In this document: in pieces, positions 54,094-63,467 of the stretch | Layout of the letters: each line of letters starts with the position of its first letter | Numbering within the stretch: the stretch's first letter is position 1 | From: Helicobacter canadensis MIT 98-5491 | Lineage (GTDB): Bacteria; Campylobacterota; Campylobacteria; Campylobacterales; Helicobacteraceae | Reading direction: 5' to 3' | Length of the DNA: 64,000 nucleotides | NCBI RefSeq assembly: GCF_000162575.1 | Contig: NZ_CM000776.2 | Location: 934,950 to 998,949, forward strand | Notes under the pieces: generated by a model | Seen by the model: only the letters and a program-made list of their open reading frames with translations | What the model was told of the DNA's origin: nothing | Database searches by the model: none | Made by a program: the position numbers and the translations under genes

Positions 54094-55268
54094 TGCAGAT
54101 GATTCAAAAGATTGCTAAAGAAGCTTTAAAACAATTATTGCAAGAAGGTCGTGATCCTACTCCAGAGGCTTATGCAGATTATTTTCATCAACAGGCTAAA
54201 AAAATGGGTTTGCAATCCTATGGGGAACATATTAGCCTTAAAAATATGTTAGAAAAAATTGATGCAGAAGTTAAAGAAAATCTAGCTAACAAAGCTTTTA
54301 AAAACAAAGATGAATTAATAATTCATTTGATTGCTGCCTTAAATCATATCTATTTTTATAAGAAGAATTTTACGCTTTATGTAGAAATTATTAAAATTCT
54401 TTTGCGTATTTTAGCGACTTATCCTGAAAAGTCTATTGCTTCATTGGCTAAAAGTCAGCTTTTGGAATTTGATAAATCTAATCCTAAGATTATGCAGATT
54501 TGGAAAGAAAAATGGAATGAGTTGCTTAAAAAAGGTCCAGAATTCCAAAAGAGTAAAAGCACCCTAGAAATCATAAGTGATTTTGAAATTGACAATCTAG
54601 CTTTTCAAGAGTGGCAAGGGGAAGTCAAAGAATTTTTAAAATTTCCAAAAAATCTCAAAGAAGAGGATTTTTTGAGAAAATTAGAAAAAATTTTAAAGCA
54701 AGAACTTGGTTTTCAAAAGAAAATGCAACAAGAGGAGACTGAAATTATTCCAAAAGAAAGAATGAGATACCAAGAAGCGAGTTCTTTGCCTATAGATTCA
54801 ATGACGACTTTAGTTAGTAAAGAGGGAATGCAGAAAGTTTTAGATTTTGCAGAAGAGGCATTTTGTAAGCAAGGCAAGAATTATGCGTTAGTTGCTTTTG
54901 GGGTTGTTGGGTATAATAAGATTGTTGCGGATTTTGGCAATGAAGCTGGAAAAAAGATTTTATCCATTTTAGGAAGACTTTTGAAGGAATATAGCGGTCC
55001 AAGTGATTGGATTTCATATTATGGAGAAGAAGAGTTTTTAGCTTGTTTGCTAGATAGACAAAAAAGCGAAGCTATTGAGTTTATTAAAAATTTAGATTCG
55101 GTGGTTGAAAAGAGTATTTTTGTGTATCAACAAATGCATTTTAAAATTAAGCTTAGCGCACAAGTTTTACATCGAGCTAACCAAGTAAGTTTGGAAGATA
55201 TGTTAAAAAATATTTTAATAGATTTCCAAGAAGCGAAAGACACACAAGGTGTAATTAGCAATGAATGA
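54093..55268 (+). CDS. conserved protein with a degenerate GGDEF domain (Cj1089c position)
   Basis: A 391-residue soluble protein. The first 220 residues are helical and not assignable. From about residue 235 it follows the diguanylate-cyclase fold: DSMTTLVSKEGM, then YALVAFGVVGYNKIVADFGNEAGKKIL, then YYGEEEFLACL where RYGGDEF is expected. The second glycine of the active-site loop is glutamate and the preceding arginine is absent, so catalysis is unlikely. It might bind a ligand or protein instead. It lies between lptE and folC as in C. jejuni. Confidence 0.65.
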   Translation: MQMIQKIAKEALKQLLQEGRDPTPEAYADYFHQQAKKMGLQSYGEHISLKNMLEKIDAEVKENLANKAFKNKDELIIHLIAALNHIYFYKKNFTLYVEIIKILLRILATYPEKSIASLAKSQLLEFDKSNPKIMQIWKEKWNELLKKGPEFQKSKSTLEIISDFEIDNLAFQEWQGEVKEFLKFPKNLKEEDFLRKLEKILKQELGFQKKMQQEETEIIPKERMRYQEASSLPIDSMTTLVSKEGMQKVLDFAEEAFCKQGKNYALVAFGVVGYNKIVADFGNEAGKKILSILGRLLKEYSGPSDWISYYGEEEFLACLLDRQKSEAIEFIKNLDSVVEKSIFVYQQMHFKIKLSAQVLHRANQVSLEDMLKNILIDFQEAKDTQGVISNE

Positions 55269-56400
55269 GTTAGAAAAATTTTTAGAAAAAAAAGGTGCGG
55301 AGTATGCGCCTTTTGATCCTAAGCGTGCTCCTAAGATTCTAAAAACTCTTAATATTCCTTTTTTAAAACCTAAAGTGATTCACATTATTGGCACAAATGG
55401 CAAGGGTAGCACGGGGAGATTTTTGGCTTTAATGCTCTATCAACAGGGGTTTAATGTGGGGCATTTTACTTCTCCGCATTTATTTGGTCTTGAAGAACGC
55501 TTTTGGAATAATGGAAAAAATATTGCATTAGAAAAACTAGAACAAGCATTTTTGGAATTTGATACTACACTTTTAAAGGAAGCTAGTTATTTTGAGATTT
55601 TGACTTTTTTAGCACTTAAGGTTTTTAGAGAATGTGATTATTTGGTGTTAGAAGCAGGGCTTGGTGGTGAGTTTGATTCGACAACAACTTGCGTTAAAAG
55701 AGATTTAACACTCTTTAGTGCTATTGATATAGATCATCAAGAATTTTTAGGAGAGAGTTTAGAGGAAATTGCAAAAACCAAGCTTAATGCAATGGCAAAA
55801 AGAGCGATTTTAGGTATTCAAGTTCATTCTAGTGTAGTTGATATTGCACAAAAAATTGCACAAAAAAAGCAAACAGAATTGTTGGTTTTGGATTCTAAAA
55901 GTCTTTTACCCTCCATTAAAGCTTATTGCAAAAAGCATCATTATGCACGATTCCAAGAAGAAAATTTAGCTTTAGCATACTCTGGATTTAAAGCCTTAGG
56001 GTTTGATATGAATCTTGGAGAGCTTAAAGAATTAGATTTACAAGGTAGGGCACAACAGATTGCACCTAATATTTGGCTTGATGTTTTGCATAATCCAAAT
56101 GGAGCGAGAGCGATTCTAGAAAATTTTAGCAAAGAAAAATATATTTTAGTTTATAATTCCTACCTCGATAAGAATCCAAAAGAAATTTTAAAGATTTTAA
56201 AGCCCATTATTAAGCGTGTTGAGATTATTGAAATTTCAAGTTCGCGTAGGATTCCAAAAGAGCAGTTAGAAGATATTTTAAGAGGATTGGATTTGGAATT
56301 TATAGATTTTTGCAGTATTCAAAAAGATGAAAAATACCTTGTGTGTGGATCTTTTTGTGTAGTGGCAGAGTTTTTAAAGAGAAGACAGCTATGGCAATGA
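55261..56400 (+). CDS. folC: folylpolyglutamate / dihydrofolate synthase FolC
   Basis: A 379-residue Mur-ligase-like enzyme that adds glutamate to folates. The ATP loop HIIGTNGKGSTGRF is at about residues 41-54, followed by FTSPHL and later LEAGLGGEFD. It overlaps the previous gene by 8 bases and the next by 10. It is somewhat shorter than E. coli FolC (422 residues), as in other campylobacterota. Confidence 0.94.
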   Translation: MNELEKFLEKKGAEYAPFDPKRAPKILKTLNIPFLKPKVIHIIGTNGKGSTGRFLALMLYQQGFNVGHFTSPHLFGLEERFWNNGKNIALEKLEQAFLEFDTTLLKEASYFEILTFLALKVFRECDYLVLEAGLGGEFDSTTTCVKRDLTLFSAIDIDHQEFLGESLEEIAKTKLNAMAKRAILGIQVHSSVVDIAQKIAQKKQTELLVLDSKSLLPSIKAYCKKHHYARFQEENLALAYSGFKALGFDMNLGELKELDLQGRAQQIAPNIWLDVLHNPNGARAILENFSKEKYILVYNSYLDKNPKEILKILKPIIKRVEIIEISSSRRIPKEQLEDILRGLDLEFIDFCSIQKDEKYLVCGSFCVVAEFLKRRQLWQ

Positions 56401-57326
56401 AGAATCGCTTTGTAGTAACGATTACTGATATTACTGGTTCTAAGCAGTATAATATTCATCAATATGTCAAGCAAATTATTTTGTATGTTATTTTGTTTGT
56501 AGTAGCTATTTTCTTTTTTAGTGCTATTTCTATTCAATTGCTTTTGCAAGAAGTTAAGCAGATTGAAAATAAACGCGATTTAATGCAGCAGGAATTTTTA
56601 AAAATTAATGAAAAAAATGAACAATTACAAGCTTTAATTGAAGAAAAAACCGAGGAATTAGTTAAAGTTTCTGATAAAATTGAGGATTTAGAGGGTATTG
56701 TTGGGCTAGGGGAACAAACTGATCAAAAAGATTTAAGTTTGATAGAAAGAGTGGATTTGGCTAGTATTACGGGCGCACAAAAGGCATTTGTAATGCAACT
56801 TATTCCAAATGGAGCTCCCCTTAAAGGAGAATATCGTATTACGGCTGCTTGGGGGACAAGATTGCACCCAATTCTTAGGCGTTCTCACTCTCATACAGGT
56901 ATTGATTTTGGAATGCCTATTGGGACTCCCATTTATGCTCCTGCTGATGGTGTAGCAGATTTCACAGGAACAGGTTATAATGGTGGCTATGGAATTATGG
57001 TAAAATTAGAACATTCTTTTGGTTTTAAGACTTTTTATGCACATTTGAGTAAGATTGTTGTAAAAAGGGGCGATTTTGTAAGGCGAGGGCAGTTGATTGC
57101 TTATTCAGGTAATTCTGGAAGAAGCACTGGACCGCATTTGCATTATGAGATTCGTTATTTGGGGAGAGATTTAGATCCAAAACCATTTATAGAATGGACT
57201 ATGCGTGATTATACGCAAATTTTTGAAAAGGAGAAAAATATAAAATGGCAATCTTTGCTAACAATGATAAACAAGTTATCGGAAATTCGGGAAACACCAG
57301 TATTATTGCGCAAGGCACAAGAATAA
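56391..57326 (+). CDS. M23 (LytM) peptidoglycan endopeptidase, Csd1/Csd2-like
   Basis: A 311-residue inner-membrane-anchored protein. After one helix (about residues 22-45) comes a coiled-coil (about 50-100), then a C-terminal LytM domain with the zinc ligands H-x-x-x-D in SHTGIDF and H-x-H in GPHLHYEI, so it should be active. In H. pylori two such genes, csd2 and csd1, lie before the bactofilin gene ccmA and set helical cell shape. Only one is here. The longer GTG start at 56343 would disrupt the N terminus. The last 82 bases overlap the bactofilin gene. Confidence 0.85.
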   Translation: MAMKNRFVVTITDITGSKQYNIHQYVKQIILYVILFVVAIFFFSAISIQLLLQEVKQIENKRDLMQQEFLKINEKNEQLQALIEEKTEELVKVSDKIEDLEGIVGLGEQTDQKDLSLIERVDLASITGAQKAFVMQLIPNGAPLKGEYRITAAWGTRLHPILRRSHSHTGIDFGMPIGTPIYAPADGVADFTGTGYNGGYGIMVKLEHSFGFKTFYAHLSKIVVKRGDFVRRGQLIAYSGNSGRSTGPHLHYEIRYLGRDLDPKPFIEWTMRDYTQIFEKEKNIKWQSLLTMINKLSEIRETPVLLRKAQE

Positions 57327-57685
57327 AGGGAGACATTATTAGCGAATGCAATTTGCATATTGATGGCGAGTTAGAAGGTAGCATTATTACGAAAAATAAT
57401 ATTGTGATTGGAAAAAGCGGAAATGTTAATGGCACTATTAATGCTGAGCATTTAGTGGTTAGTGGTAAATTAATGGGAAATTGTGAGTGCAGCATTGTAG
57501 AGATTCTACCTCAAGGTAGAATTGATGGAGAAATCAAAGCTAAAGAACTCATTATTGAAAAAACAGGTGAATTTGTTGGGCATAGCATTACGCACAAAAA
57601 CAATGAAATTAAAAGTGCTTTTGAGAAAAATAAACCGCACAATGATATTTCCAAAAAAGTTGAGAATGTAGTTGATACAAAGTAG
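57245..57685 (+). CDS. ccmA: bactofilin (CcmA-like)
   Basis: A 146-residue bactofilin. The core (about residues 17-110) is a beta-helix of short glycine-rich turns such as GTRIKGDIISECNLHIDGELEGSI. Its flanks are unstructured and charged. Bactofilins polymerise without nucleotide and guide cell-wall enzymes; in H. pylori CcmA works with Csd1. AAAAGGAG lies about a dozen bases before the ATG, inside the peptidase gene. This supports the start despite the 82-base overlap. Confidence 0.92.
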   Translation: MAIFANNDKQVIGNSGNTSIIAQGTRIKGDIISECNLHIDGELEGSIITKNNIVIGKSGNVNGTINAEHLVVSGKLMGNCECSIVEILPQGRIDGEIKAKELIIEKTGEFVGHSITHKNNEIKSAFEKNKPHNDISKKVENVVDTK

Positions 57686-60600
57686 CTTTTATGAATTTCT
57701 AAAAGCCCAAAAAAATAGTTTTGCCAAGACATATTCTAAAGGGTTGATTGGTTTAGCTAAGGATAAAAATGAAGCACAAAGAATGGCAGATGTTGCTAGT
57801 TTTTTGGGCTTTGATGCTTATGTGTTGGAGGATTTTAGAGCGGTTTTTGGTGAGGATTTGAGAAGTTACCAAGATGAGCTTGGTGAAATTTTTAAAACTC
57901 TTAAAAAATTTTATGAATCAAAAGAGCAAAAAATCTTACTATCACCTTTGCAAACTTTGCTTAATCCTATGCCAAAACTAGAATTATTGCAGGGCTTTAG
58001 TCTTCAATTTGGAGAGTGTTTAGAGTTAAAGCAATTTCAAGAGAAATTATTATATTTTGGCTATGAATTTGTTGAGCTTGTTGAAGTAAAGGGAGAAGTT
58101 TCAATAAGGGGCGATATTATTGATCTTTTTTTGCCCAATTTTGAAAATCCTATTCGCATTTCTCTTTTTGATAATGAAATTGAGAGTATGCGATTTTTTG
58201 ATGTGCAAACACAACTTTGCATTCAAGAAGAATTAGATCAAATAGAGATTCTGCCTGCTTTTTTTAACCTTAGCGGAAATGCCTATGAAAAGCTGATTGA
58301 AAAAATTGAAGAATTGCGTTTGCAAGATGCTTTGCAACTTGAAGGGAATAGTATTGCTTCATATGGGCTTTGGTTTGTAGAAGGCACACAGAATCTTTTG
58401 GAAGAATATCTCTATATTAAAGCTCCAAATTTAGAGGATTTACTCAATGAACTCTTGGAGTTTAAAGAGCAAAATCAAGGTTTGTTGCATAAGATTTTAG
58501 AGCATTCAAGTCTGGAAATTAGTAAAAATTATGAAGATTTTGAATGTGCTTTTAGGAATATTCCAAGCTTTTTAGAATTTCATCAACACAAAAAAATCAC
58601 ATTAATTGCTAAAACTGAAGCATTAGTGCGACAAGCTGGAATCACGCCTAGTGAGCATCAAGACTATGAATTTGTTTTTGGGAAAGATTATGGAATTTGG
58701 ATTTTAGGCAAAGAGGAATTAATACTTTCGCTTAACACCCAACACAAACAAACCAAAAAGCGTGCCAATAAAATTTTAATTGATGAGTTAAAGACTGGGG
58801 ATTATGTTGTGCATATTGATTATGGAGTGGCAGTTTTTAACGGAATTACTCAAGCCAATATTTTTGGGGCAACAAGGGATTTTATCGAGTTAAAATATTT
58901 AGGTGAAGATAAATTACTTTTGCCTGTTGAGAATTTAGATAGAATTGATCGGTATATCGCAGATGGTGGGATTCCAATACTTGATAGACTAGGCAAGGGA
59001 TCTTTTGTAAAACTTAAAGAGAAAATTAAAGAAAAACTTTTTGTTATTGCTAATGGAATCATTGCATTAGCAGCTAAAAGGGAATTGATTGATGGGATTA
59101 TCATTGACACCAATAAAGAAGAAATTTTAGTTTTTCAAGGGCAAAGTGGGTTTGTTTATACAAAAGATCAAAACCAAGCTATCCAAGAAATTTTTAAGGA
59201 TCTCTCTAGTGGAAGAGTAATGGATAGGTTGTTAAGTGGGGATGTTGGTTTTGGCAAAACAGAAGTGGCTATGAATGCAATGTTAGCTTGTTTTTTAAGT
59301 GGTTATCAAGCAGCTATTATCACTCCAACAACTTTGCTTGCTTATCAGCATTTTTTGACAATAAAGGCTCGTTTTGAAGCTTTTGGCATTAAGGTGGCAA
59401 GGTTAGATAGATATGTTAGCGCAAAAGAAAAAAAATCTATTTTAGAGGGATTAAAGCAGGGGAGTGTGGATGTTGTTGTTGGAACTCACGCACTTTTAAA
59501 TGCGGTTTTTAAAAAATTAGCTTTAATTGTGGTGGATGAAGAGCATAAATTTGGAGTGAAACAAAAAGAGAAAATTAAAGAAATAAGTCAAAATATTCAT
59601 TTGCTTTCAATGTCGGCAACCCCTATCCCAAGAACGCTTAATATGGCACTTTCGCACATTAAGGGTTTGAGCGAATTAAAAGAAGCTCCAAGTCAGAGAT
59701 TACCTACAAGAACTTTTGTAAAAACTTATAGTGATTCATTATTTAAAGAAGTGGTTTTAAGGGAATTAAGACGCGGAGGTCAAGTGTTTTATATTCATAA
59801 TAATATCTCTTCAATCAACCAAAGAAAAGAAGAAATTTTAAGCATAATGCCACATTTAAAGATTGCTATTTTGCATTCGCAAATTTCAGCCCAAGAATCT
59901 GAGGATATTATTATGGAGTTTGCAAAAGGGGGATTTAATCTCTTGCTTTGCACTTCTATTGTTGAATCAGGAATTCATCTTCCTAATGCAAATACAATTT
60001 TGGTAGATAGAAGTGATTGTTTTGGAATTGCAGATTTGCATCAATTAAGGGGGCGTGTGGGGCGAGGTAGCAAAGAGGGATTTTGCTATTTTTTGATTGA
60101 AGATCCAAATAAAATCACTCAAGAAGCACAAAAACGCTTAATGGCACTAGAAAAAAATGCCTATTTAGGAAGTGGTGGTGCTTTAGCTTATCATGACTTG
60201 GAGATAAGAGGTGGAGGAAATTTGCTTGGTGAGGCTCAAAGCGGGCATATTAAAAATATTGGCTACTCTTTATATTTAAAAATGTTAGAAGAAGCTATTT
60301 ATCAACTAAGTGGAAATGTCAAAGAGGAAAAGGCTAATATTGATGTGAAGCTAAGTGTAACGGCATTTTTAAATCCCGAGTTGATTGCTTCAGAGAGATT
60401 GCGTTTAGAGATTTATCGTAGATTGTCAAGATGTGAGGAAGAAAGTGCAGTTTATGGTATAGAATCAGAGATTGAAGAGAGATTTGGAAGTTTAGATATT
60501 TACACAAAGCAATTTATTGCTTTAATTGTAATTAAGATTAAGGCAAGAAAGCGTGATATTGTGAGCGTTTTAAACTATCAGCAAAATATTACTTTTGTGG

Positions 60601-60686
60601 ATACCAAAGGAGAGAAAAAAACTATTGTCGCAAAAAGCAAAGATGAAGAAGATATTTTAGAAGCGGTTATGGAATATTTGAAGTAG
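57672..60686 (+). CDS. mfd: transcription-repair coupling factor Mfd
   Basis: A 1004-residue superfamily 2 translocase that removes stalled RNA polymerase and recruits UvrA. It has a UvrB-homology N terminus, an RNA-polymerase interaction domain (about residues 370-430), and helicase motifs such as GDVGFGKTEVAM and VVDEEHKFGV, and the RGRVGRG motif. The TRCF domain lies at the end. The start is TTG at 57672, overlapping the bactofilin gene by 14 bases. It is shorter than E. coli Mfd (1148 residues), as in H. pylori. Confidence 0.96.
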   Translation: MIQSSFYEFLKAQKNSFAKTYSKGLIGLAKDKNEAQRMADVASFLGFDAYVLEDFRAVFGEDLRSYQDELGEIFKTLKKFYESKEQKILLSPLQTLLNPMPKLELLQGFSLQFGECLELKQFQEKLLYFGYEFVELVEVKGEVSIRGDIIDLFLPNFENPIRISLFDNEIESMRFFDVQTQLCIQEELDQIEILPAFFNLSGNAYEKLIEKIEELRLQDALQLEGNSIASYGLWFVEGTQNLLEEYLYIKAPNLEDLLNELLEFKEQNQGLLHKILEHSSLEISKNYEDFECAFRNIPSFLEFHQHKKITLIAKTEALVRQAGITPSEHQDYEFVFGKDYGIWILGKEELILSLNTQHKQTKKRANKILIDELKTGDYVVHIDYGVAVFNGITQANIFGATRDFIELKYLGEDKLLLPVENLDRIDRYIADGGIPILDRLGKGSFVKLKEKIKEKLFVIANGIIALAAKRELIDGIIIDTNKEEILVFQGQSGFVYTKDQNQAIQEIFKDLSSGRVMDRLLSGDVGFGKTEVAMNAMLACFLSGYQAAIITPTTLLAYQHFLTIKARFEAFGIKVARLDRYVSAKEKKSILEGLKQGSVDVVVGTHALLNAVFKKLALIVVDEEHKFGVKQKEKIKEISQNIHLLSMSATPIPRTLNMALSHIKGLSELKEAPSQRLPTRTFVKTYSDSLFKEVVLRELRRGGQVFYIHNNISSINQRKEEILSIMPHLKIAILHSQISAQESEDIIMEFAKGGFNLLLCTSIVESGIHLPNANTILVDRSDCFGIADLHQLRGRVGRGSKEGFCYFLIEDPNKITQEAQKRLMALEKNAYLGSGGALAYHDLEIRGGGNLLGEAQSGHIKNIGYSLYLKMLEEAIYQLSGNVKEEKANIDVKLSVTAFLNPELIASERLRLEIYRRLSRCEEESAVYGIESEIEERFGSLDIYTKQFIALIVIKIKARKRDIVSVLNYQQNITFVDTKGEKKTIVAKSKDEEDILEAVMEYLK

Positions 60687-60702
60687 TTAAAGGGATAAAT
60701 AA

Positions 60703-61518
60703 ATGCGTTTTGGGTTTATTGGAGATATTATAGGAAAAGTTGGTCGGGGATTGGTTGGGGACTATTTAGGTGAAGTGCGAAAAAAATATGCACTAGATTG
60801 CGTGATAGCTAATGGGGAGAATGCTAGTCATGGATTTGGTTTGAGTGTTTCAACTTTTTTGGAGCTTCAAGGCTATGGAGTGGATATTTTTACAAGTGGG
60901 AATCACATTTGGGATAAAAAAGATATTTTTCCTCTTTTGTCTCAAAAAGATTCAGTGATTTTGCGTCCGCATAATTATCCAAAAGGTGTAATGGGGAGTG
61001 GAATTTATAAGGGTAAAATAAAAGAAGAAAAGTTTGCAGTGTTAAATCTTATGGGAAGTTTTGGGATGCCACAATGCGATAATGCTTTTGTGTGTGCAAA
61101 AAAAGTTGTAGAATCTTTGCAAGAAGAAGGAATTAAGAATATTATCATTGATTTTCACGCTGAAGCAACAAGTGAAAAGCGTGCAATGTTTATGATGTTA
61201 AGGGGTAAAATTGGTGCGATTCTTGGGACACACACGCATGTTGGAACCGATGATTTGGAGATTTTTGAGGGGACTTTTGGGGTAAGTGATGTGGGTATGA
61301 GTGGAGCAAGAAAAAGTGTGATTGGAATGGAAATACAAGAGCCTATTGAAAAGTTTTTAACAGGTGTGCCAAATCGTCTTAGGATTCCAGAAGGCAAGGG
61401 GATTCCTAGTATTTTTCAAATGGTTGTTTTTGAGTTAGAAAATGGTTTTTGCAAAGAAGCTTTTAAACTCAAAGCATTGGATAATGGTGAGATCAAACAG
61501 ACTTTAATGGCTTTTTAA
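60703..61518 (+). CDS. YmdB-family metallophosphoesterase
   Basis: A 271-residue protein of the TIGR00282/YmdB family. Metal-binding signatures are in GDIIGKVGR (about residues 7-15), NGENASHG (about 38-45), SGNHIWDK (about 67-74) and THTHVGTDD (about 171-179). YmdB hydrolyses cyclic nucleotides in Bacillus; the substrate in Helicobacter is not known to me. It follows mfd by 16 bases. Confidence 0.9.
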   Translation: MRFGFIGDIIGKVGRGLVGDYLGEVRKKYALDCVIANGENASHGFGLSVSTFLELQGYGVDIFTSGNHIWDKKDIFPLLSQKDSVILRPHNYPKGVMGSGIYKGKIKEEKFAVLNLMGSFGMPQCDNAFVCAKKVVESLQEEGIKNIIIDFHAEATSEKRAMFMMLRGKIGAILGTHTHVGTDDLEIFEGTFGVSDVGMSGARKSVIGMEIQEPIEKFLTGVPNRLRIPEGKGIPSIFQMVVFELENGFCKEAFKLKALDNGEIKQTLMAF

Positions 61519-61544
61519 CTAAGAAATCAAACTAGGAGGTAAAA

Positions 61545-63401
61545 ATGCGACAAACTTTAGATTTATTAAAGGCACACAATGAAGTTAGAATTATTTCTGA
61601 ACCTTTGGATATTCATTTAGAGATTCCTCATCTTGCATACTTAGAGGTTAAAAAGCCTAATTCTAAAGCATTGCTTTTTACCAATCCAATTGACAAACAA
61701 CGCGATATTAATTTTGAAATCCCAGTTTTAATGAATCTTTTTGGAAGTTTTAGTCGCGTGGAGTTGTTAATTGGTGATACACGACAAATTGCAAATGATC
61801 TTGCGTTTTTATTAAAATTAAAACCTCCTAAAAATTTTAAAGAAATAATGCAAACACTCCCCAAGCTCTTAAGTTTGCGCTATTTATCTCCAAAAGTTGT
61901 TAAGAATCGAGGTTTGTGTCAAGAAGTGATTAAGACTGGCAGTGAAGTGGATTTGCAATCTTTGCCTATTTTAAAGACTTGGAGTGAAGATGGGGGTGCT
62001 TTTATCACAATGGGGCAGTGTTATACGCAAAGTCTTGATGGTAGTGTGCGGAATCTTGGAATGTATCGTTTGCAAGTTTATGATAAAAATCATTTGGGAT
62101 TGCATTGGCAGATTCATAAGGATTCAGTTGGAATCTTTGAGGAATATAAAAAAGCAAATCAAAAAATGCCAGTTAGCATTGCAATAGGAGGAAATCCTCT
62201 TTATACTTGGTGTGCGACTGCTCCATTGCCTTATGGGATATTTGAATTAATGCTTTATGGCTTTATCAAAAAGGAAAAAGCAAGACTTGTAAAATGTGTA
62301 AGCAATGAACTTTGTGTGCCTTATGATAGCGATCTTGTGATTGAGGGATTTGTAGATACCAATGAATTGAGAGATGAGGGAAGATTTGGGGATCATACGG
62401 GATTTTATACGCCTATTGAGCCTTATCCGGTGCTTGAAGTGAGTGCAATTACGCACAAGAAAAATCCTATTTATCTTGCTTCAGTTGTAGGTAAGCCTCC
62501 TTTAGAGGATAAATATTTGGGTTATCCAACAGAGCGGATTTTTTTGCCACTTTTGCAGACAACAACCCCAAGCTTAATTGACTATTTTATGCCTGAAAAT
62601 GGCGTGTTTCATAATTTGATTTTAGCTAAAATTGAAGCACGATTTCCAAGTGCTGCTAAACAGAGTATGCATTCTTTTTGGGGAGTAGGGCAGATGAGTT
62701 TTGTTAAGCATGCTATTTTTGTAGGAGAGGATGCACCAAGTTTAGAATCAAAGGATATTATACCTTATATTTTAAATCGGTTTAGTGTTAAAAATTGCCT
62801 TTTTAGTGAAGGGGTTTGTGATGCACTTGATCACGCTTCTCCTAATTTTGCAGAGGGCGGTAAGTTAGGAGTTGATTGCACGGGTGAAGAAATTGAGAAT
62901 CCTCAATTAGAGATTTTAGAAAATGAAATATTGCTAAAACAAATGAAGGACATTTTTCCTAAGGCTGAAATTTTAAGGCAATATTTTAAAGAAACAAAGA
63001 ATCCAATCACTTTGCTTGGCGTCAAAAAAGATTCTAATGAAAGCTTGCAAAAGTATTTAAAAGAGAGTTTATTTCAAACTTTGCAAAAACATATAAAGAT
63101 TCTTGTATTGCTTGATTGGGAGAAAAACGATCTTGAAAATCTCTATATGATTTTATGGCGTGTGGTTAATAATATTGATTCAAAACGAGACATTCGTATT
63201 TTTGGAGATATTATTATTATTGATGCGACAGATAAAAATATCGCAGATGGCTATAAGCGTGAGTGGCCAAAAGAAACAGATTGTGATGTAAAGATTCTAG
63301 AATCATTAAAACAAAAAGGTTTGTTGGAGGATTTTGATGAGGAAGAATTAAAGGAATTTTATCGTAAATTTCATATTGATAAATCTTATGCCACAAGGTA
63401 A
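61545..63401 (+). CDS. UbiD-family decarboxylase, probable menaquinone pathway
   Basis: A 618-residue prenylated-FMN decarboxylase. Family regions include a typical N-terminal split-barrel part, the E-G-x-V-D-T-N-E-L-R-D-E-G-x-F-G-D-H segment (about residues 267-284) with the active-site glutamate and arginine, and YTPIEPYPVLEV. Helicobacter lacks ubiquinone and makes menaquinone by the futalosine route, which uses a UbiD-like decarboxylase (MqnL). The role is therefore more likely there than in ubiquinone synthesis. AGGAGG precedes the ATG. Confidence 0.85.
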   Translation: MRQTLDLLKAHNEVRIISEPLDIHLEIPHLAYLEVKKPNSKALLFTNPIDKQRDINFEIPVLMNLFGSFSRVELLIGDTRQIANDLAFLLKLKPPKNFKEIMQTLPKLLSLRYLSPKVVKNRGLCQEVIKTGSEVDLQSLPILKTWSEDGGAFITMGQCYTQSLDGSVRNLGMYRLQVYDKNHLGLHWQIHKDSVGIFEEYKKANQKMPVSIAIGGNPLYTWCATAPLPYGIFELMLYGFIKKEKARLVKCVSNELCVPYDSDLVIEGFVDTNELRDEGRFGDHTGFYTPIEPYPVLEVSAITHKKNPIYLASVVGKPPLEDKYLGYPTERIFLPLLQTTTPSLIDYFMPENGVFHNLILAKIEARFPSAAKQSMHSFWGVGQMSFVKHAIFVGEDAPSLESKDIIPYILNRFSVKNCLFSEGVCDALDHASPNFAEGGKLGVDCTGEEIENPQLEILENEILLKQMKDIFPKAEILRQYFKETKNPITLLGVKKDSNESLQKYLKESLFQTLQKHIKILVLLDWEKNDLENLYMILWRVVNNIDSKRDIRIFGDIIIIDATDKNIADGYKREWPKETDCDVKILESLKQKGLLEDFDEEELKEFYRKFHIDKSYATR

Positions 63402-63421
63402 GTTAAACTTTTAAAACAAAG

Positions 63422-63460
63422 AATTTAGTTTATTCACATAAAGTCAATAAACTAAAATTT
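63422..63460. terminator. bidirectional terminator between convergent genes
   Basis: TTTAGTTTATT (63424-63434) and AATAAACTAAA (63446-63456) pair perfectly over 11 bases around an 11-base loop, flanked by A and T runs on the two sides. It sits between the ends of the ubiD-like gene and the lipoprotein gene. Confidence 0.65.
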
Positions 63461-63467
63461 GGGGACT

